From a virus, in IMG/VR virus record IMGVR_UViG_3300042914_004845, positions 1 to 32,227 of that record: a stretch of 32,227 nucleotides of DNA; one strand, 5' to 3'. Below, piece by piece: positions 29,137 through 32,227 of the stretch. Every line of letters begins with the position of its first letter. Positions within the stretch are counted from its first letter, which is position 1. Position numbers and translations under genes: made by a program. The notes below the pieces were generated by a model, which was not told the DNA's origin, searched no databases, and worked only from the letters and a program-made list of their open reading frames with translations.

Positions 29137-29871
29137 ATGAATTTAAATAAGGAAATAAAAAACTGGCTGGAAGCAGAACACAAGGATTTTTATTTGGGCC
29201 TATCGCTTTTACAGCAAGTATGCCGGAATAAGGTTTTGGTAATGAATCTGGGCAAAAAGCAAACGCCAAAAAACCTGGACAAAATTAATTACGAGTTATC
29301 AATCTACCTGAAGGTATTATACCAGCCGGTATTACTTGATGTAATAGAAGAGCCAAAACCAACCGAACCAATACAATCGAAACCAATTGAAGAAACCGAA
29401 TTTGATGTAAAAGAATTGCCCGATCAGGTTCAGAAATTATTCACTCAGAAAAGGGGGTTATATCTTGAACGCAATAAATTGAGCCAGCAGGTTCAGGATG
29501 AAAGCAAAGGGGAAACAGTAGTTTCAAAACCTGTTCAGGAAAAAGTAAAATCGATATTGGAAATTGATGAACTGATTAAGGCGGTGGATTCCAAAGTCGA
29601 ATATTACTGGAAACACGGTGCATTGCCGGTTGATGCGGCACAGCCAATTAATGAAGAGCAGAGGAAAGTAACATTGGAACAAATCCGGAAGCAAATCAAG
29701 AATCAAAACACATATGTAACTAAAGCGAGGCAGCGATTTGAAAAGAACCCGGAAAACTTGCGTTATGCCGAGGACTTACAAAAAAAGCTGTATGAACTTA
29801 AAGAACTCCATTACCAGCGTGATGCCTTACAAATCCAAACATCAGCTGAACAATTACCTGATTCGCCATAA
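29137..29871 (+). CDS. Hypothetical helical, coiled-coil protein
   Basis: The 244-residue protein begins MNLNKEIKNWLEAEHKDFYL and is dominated by helices. Residues about 75-90 form a proline-rich linker (EEPKPTEPIQSKPIEE), and the second half is a charged coiled coil (KLSQQVQDES, EEQRKVTLEQIRKQIKNQN). It lies after the capsid terminator and upstream of terminase. A virion-associated or packaging-accessory role would fit the place. No enzyme motif is present, and the family is unknown to me. Confidence 0.65.
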   Translation: MNLNKEIKNWLEAEHKDFYLGLSLLQQVCRNKVLVMNLGKKQTPKNLDKINYELSIYLKVLYQPVLLDVIEEPKPTEPIQSKPIEETEFDVKELPDQVQKLFTQKRGLYLERNKLSQQVQDESKGETVVSKPVQEKVKSILEIDELIKAVDSKVEYYWKHGALPVDAAQPINEEQRKVTLEQIRKQIKNQNTYVTKARQRFEKNPENLRYAEDLQKKLYELKELHYQRDALQIQTSAEQLPDSP

Positions 29872-30211
29872 TTTTCACGAATTGGATATTTACATCGCAA
29901 GCCATCCGGCCGAGATGTTTGATTATCTCCGGGTAAAATCGATTCGGGAAATTGACAGGTTTGATGCTTTATTTTTTGAAAAAATAGTTGGCTATGACAA
30001 ACGCCGCCGCCGGGCGTTTATCTGCATCAATATGCTTATGATTGATTTATTCACCGATATGCATCGGGTAATTCGGGAAGGGATTCAGGAAGCCGATACA
30101 ATCGTGGCTATTACCAGAGAAGATACCATTGCGGAATCCTTTATGCTGGCCACTAATTACTGCCAGCAGATTGGATTTGCGGTTGCATTTGGCAACCGGT
30201 CGCATATTTGA
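29822..30211 (+). CDS. Hypothetical protein upstream of small terminase
   Basis: The start is uncertain. The ATG at 29822 gives 129 residues (MPYKSKHQLNNYLIRHNFHE) and overlaps the preceding gene by 50 bases; ATG 29792 is the main alternative. The product is rich in basic and hydrophobic residues: YDKRRRRAFICINMLMIDLF and NYCQQIGFAVAFGNRSHI. Hydrophobic segments look like buried helices, not clear membrane spans. No motif was recognised. The following 27 bases are A/T-rich and contain no gene. Confidence 0.55.
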   Translation: MPYKSKHQLNNYLIRHNFHELDIYIASHPAEMFDYLRVKSIREIDRFDALFFEKIVGYDKRRRRAFICINMLMIDLFTDMHRVIREGIQEADTIVAITREDTIAESFMLATNYCQQIGFAVAFGNRSHI

Positions 30212-30238
30212 TAAATTATTAATCATTTACTTTACAGA

Positions 30239-30796
30239 ATGGAATCTGATAAAATAGATCGGTATCGGGAAATTGTTTTAGGCCGAAAAAACGGAACTGA
30301 AAAACAGAGGGCCAGCGTGGCGAGATTTCGGCACGCATTTACAATGATGTGCGAAGGTTATACACCTATGCAAGCGGCCGGAAATGTAATGGAGGTTTTT
30401 GGCGTTTCTCAAACAATGGCAATGCGAATTATCCGGGATGCCATTGCGGTTTTTGGCGATGCCAACAAATTTTCCAAGCGAGGTATGAAGGTGGCAAATT
30501 ATGAACGCCTGATGAAATTGGCCCAGCGATGCGAGGAACGAGGTGAATATTCAACTGCCCGTTTACTCATTAAGGATGCCAACGAATTGCTGGGATTAAC
30601 CGGTGATGATGATGAACATTTGGAAAATCCAAATGAATGGATGCGGCCTGATGGTTTTATAATTGTAACGGATCCAAAAGCACTGGAAAATGCCAGCAAA
30701 ATAATTGAAGTAGAAACAGAAGATGCAGAAGTAATTGATGATGAAGAAATCGAAGGAGCATCTCCAAATAATTTACCTGACACCCAAACAAGCTGA
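30239..30796 (+). CDS. Small terminase subunit
   Basis: The 185-residue protein lies directly upstream of large terminase, overlapping it by 59 bases. Residues about 24-76 contain a helix-turn-helix (HAFTMMCEGYTPMQAAGNVM then FGVSQTMAMRIIRDAIAVFG), as expected for the subunit that recognises the packaging site on phage DNA. The middle is helical (ERLMKLAQRCEERGEYSTAR), and the C-terminus is strongly acidic (EVETEDAEVIDDEEIEGA), a common feature of small terminase tails. It probably forms a ring that directs the large subunit to viral DNA. Confidence 0.75.
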   Translation: MESDKIDRYREIVLGRKNGTEKQRASVARFRHAFTMMCEGYTPMQAAGNVMEVFGVSQTMAMRIIRDAIAVFGDANKFSKRGMKVANYERLMKLAQRCEERGEYSTARLLIKDANELLGLTGDDDEHLENPNEWMRPDGFIIVTDPKALENASKIIEVETEDAEVIDDEEIEGASPNNLPDTQTS

Positions 30797-32227
30797 GTTT
30801 TTAAATGCCAGGCAGAAACGCAAGGCATTAATCGCTGGCCGTGGTTTTGGGAAAACCCATGTAATGGGCCATCACCTATACAGGCTGTTCAGGAATTTGC
30901 CAACCGGAAAATCGCTGGCGGTTTCATCGACTTATTATCAGCTGCTGACCAAGACCTGCCCGGAAATGGAATCCGCCTGGAAAGAATACGGACTAGTGGA
31001 ATGGGATGAGCGGAAAAAATCAGGGCAATGGATTTTTGGCCGAAGGCCACCGGCCCATTGGGTGAAGCCGTACAAAATGCCCAAGAATCCTGAATACTGT
31101 TATTTCTTCATTAACGGCCATGTTATCGAACTGGGCAGTTTGGAAGTAAAGGATCGATTCCGGGGTGGTAGTTATGATGCCCTGACAGGGGATGAATCGG
31201 CACTTTTTAAAGAAGATGTATGGAATAAGATTTTTGTAACATCCGTTCGAGGTCGCACTATTGGCCCAGGATCCTTTGACCCGAGGTTAAATTTTATGCA
31301 CCAATCAATCACGCACTTTACATCTGCTCCCTGGTCTCCGGAAGGGCAATGGGTTTTCAAGTGGGAAAAGCTGGCGCAGGAAATGCCGGATAAATATTTT
31401 TTTATGTCAGGCAAAACCACCGACAACATTGCCATACTGGGAGAGGATTATATTGATAACCTAAAAAATAGTTTATCGCCGCTGGAATACTATGTGGAAG
31501 TTCTTAACGGCCGAATGGATCGGCAGCCCGGTGGTGGATACTATCCAAGTTTTTCGGAAGAGAATCACACCACCATTATCACCTACGATTACGATTGGGA
31601 TTCCGGCGGCAGGATGACCATCAAAAGGGATTCGTTTGTTCACCGTGATAAGCCGCTGCTGTTATCGCTGGATTTCAATATTACTTTCACCTGTATGATT
31701 GTCTGCCAGCAGATAAACCAAAACCAGTTCCAGGAATTCCGGGTTTGCGATAATCTGTTTGCCAAACCTGATCCATTGTCAGATAAAGATGGCGAATTGC
31801 TGATTGATACTTTGATTGATCAGTTTTGCCAAAAGTATGCGCACCATCCGGTGAAGATGGTCGAATTGTATGGTGATGCTACTGGGAACAACCGGAGGCT
31901 AGGTGCGCCGCCATTATTTGAACAGGCAGTGGTAAGGTTACGCCATAATGGATGGCAAGGAATTATTAAGGCCAGTGGTAGGTTACCGCATCACGAAATG
32001 CGCCATATACTTATCAACAATATATTGCGCCGAATTGATACTAAATACCCGGTGGTAATGCTGAACGCAAACAACTGCCGGGCATTGATTATGTCGATAA
32101 TGAATGCGCCGATTAAGGGTGATTATTCAAAAGACAAACGATCTGAAGCGCAAAACATCCAGCAGGAGTTTGCAACACATTTGAGCGATACATTCGATTA
32201 TATCCTGGTTAGCCTGTATGCAAAGAT
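30738..32227 (+). CDS. Large terminase subunit (runs off the right end)
   Basis: The ATG at 30738 gives 496 complete residues before the window ends in mid-codon; a second ATG follows directly. The ATPase half has a Walker A-like ALIAGRGFGKT (residues 30-40) and a Walker B LTGDES with the catalytic glutamate (about 152). The nuclease half has acidic residues in LLLSLDFNITF (Asp312), ELYGDATGN (Asp380) and THLSDTFDYI (Asp484, Asp487). These motifs fit the packaging motor that pumps DNA into the prohead and cuts it. If the genome is circular, the gene ends at base 34. It overlaps the small subunit by 59 bases. Confidence 0.9.
   Translation, partial: MMKKSKEHLQIIYLTPKQAEFLNARQKRKALIAGRGFGKTHVMGHHLYRLFRNLPTGKSLAVSSTYYQLLTKTCPEMESAWKEYGLVEWDERKKSGQWIFGRRPPAHWVKPYKMPKNPEYCYFFINGHVIELGSLEVKDRFRGGSYDALTGDESALFKEDVWNKIFVTSVRGRTIGPGSFDPRLNFMHQSITHFTSAPWSPEGQWVFKWEKLAQEMPDKYFFMSGKTTDNIAILGEDYIDNLKNSLSPLEYYVEVLNGRMDRQPGGGYYPSFSEENHTTIITYDYDWDSGGRMTIKRDSFVHRDKPLLLSLDFNITFTCMIVCQQINQNQFQEFRVCDNLFAKPDPLSDKDGELLIDTLIDQFCQKYAHHPVKMVELYGDATGNNRRLGAPPLFEQAVVRLRHNGWQGIIKASGRLPHHEMRHILINNILRRIDTKYPVVMLNANNCRALIMSIMNAPIKGDYSKDKRSEAQNIQQEFATHLSDTFDYILVSLYAK

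Noticed and set aside
1-32227. CRISPR arrays, tRNA genes, integrase and attachment sites
   Set aside because: No regularly spaced repeats with unique spacers, no cloverleaf and no recombinase motifs were found by reading.

Overview
The window looks like the complete, circularly permuted genome of a tailed bacteriophage of the siphovirus type that infects a member of the Bacteroidota. Three things point to the host phylum. The best promoters match the Bacteroidota sigma-A pattern (TTTG, about 18-21 nt, TAnnTTTG). Starts generally lack a Shine-Dalgarno sequence and instead have A/T-rich leaders. The replication protein is a VirE/BT4734-type primase fused to a helicase. Circularity is suggested because the large terminase runs off the right end in mid-codon and, joined to base 1, reads in frame to a stop at 34. 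Terminase then lies directly upstream of the portal, as is usual in phages. No integrase, excisionase, DNA polymerase, tRNA, CRISPR array or insertion sequence was recognised.

Layout on the + strand. (a) 1-34 is the probable end of terL. (b) 35-441 is a non-coding control region with 9-bp GTTCCAACC-type repeats on both sides of an A/T-only tract. (c) 442-3014 holds a small protein, the portal and a putative head-tail connector. (d) 3016-4928 is a tightly overlapping lysis and membrane cassette with a CHAP-domain endolysin. (e) 4894-12908 holds tail assembly, tail tip and collagen-like tail-fibre genes and ends in a terminator. (f) 13051-16142 is a run of small early-type genes behind a strong promoter and an operator-like palindrome. 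It includes an XRE repressor, an Nmad1-like protein, a ribbon-helix-helix protein and an HNH endonuclease. (g) 16234-19274 holds a minor tail protein and the tape measure protein, an isolated late pair bounded by terminators. (h) 19412-24152 is the replication operon: a small possible DNA-binding protein, the primase-helicase and small accessory proteins. (i) 24172-24397 holds three successive intrinsic terminators; the last ends a GC-rich, hairpin-rich stretch that is a candidate small RNA. (j) 24396-24656 is the only minus-strand gene, a small membrane protein. (k) 24657-25131 is a second control region with the same 9-bp repeats, the same operator-like dyad and a good promoter. (l) 25132-32227 is the capsid and packaging operon: protease-scaffold fusion, major capsid protein, a tube-like structural protein, and small and large terminase.

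The two repeat-bearing control regions (35-441 and 24657-25131) each precede a late operon, and a related GCAAAT/ATTTGC dyad recurs at each major control region. This suggests a phage-wide regulatory or replication circuit built on a few short sites. That circuit, the candidate small RNA at 24291-24397, the internal start for a separate scaffold protein, and a perfect inverted repeat around the start codon of the gene before the tape measure are the most interesting observations. Family assignments are from memory and motif reading; no database search was possible.
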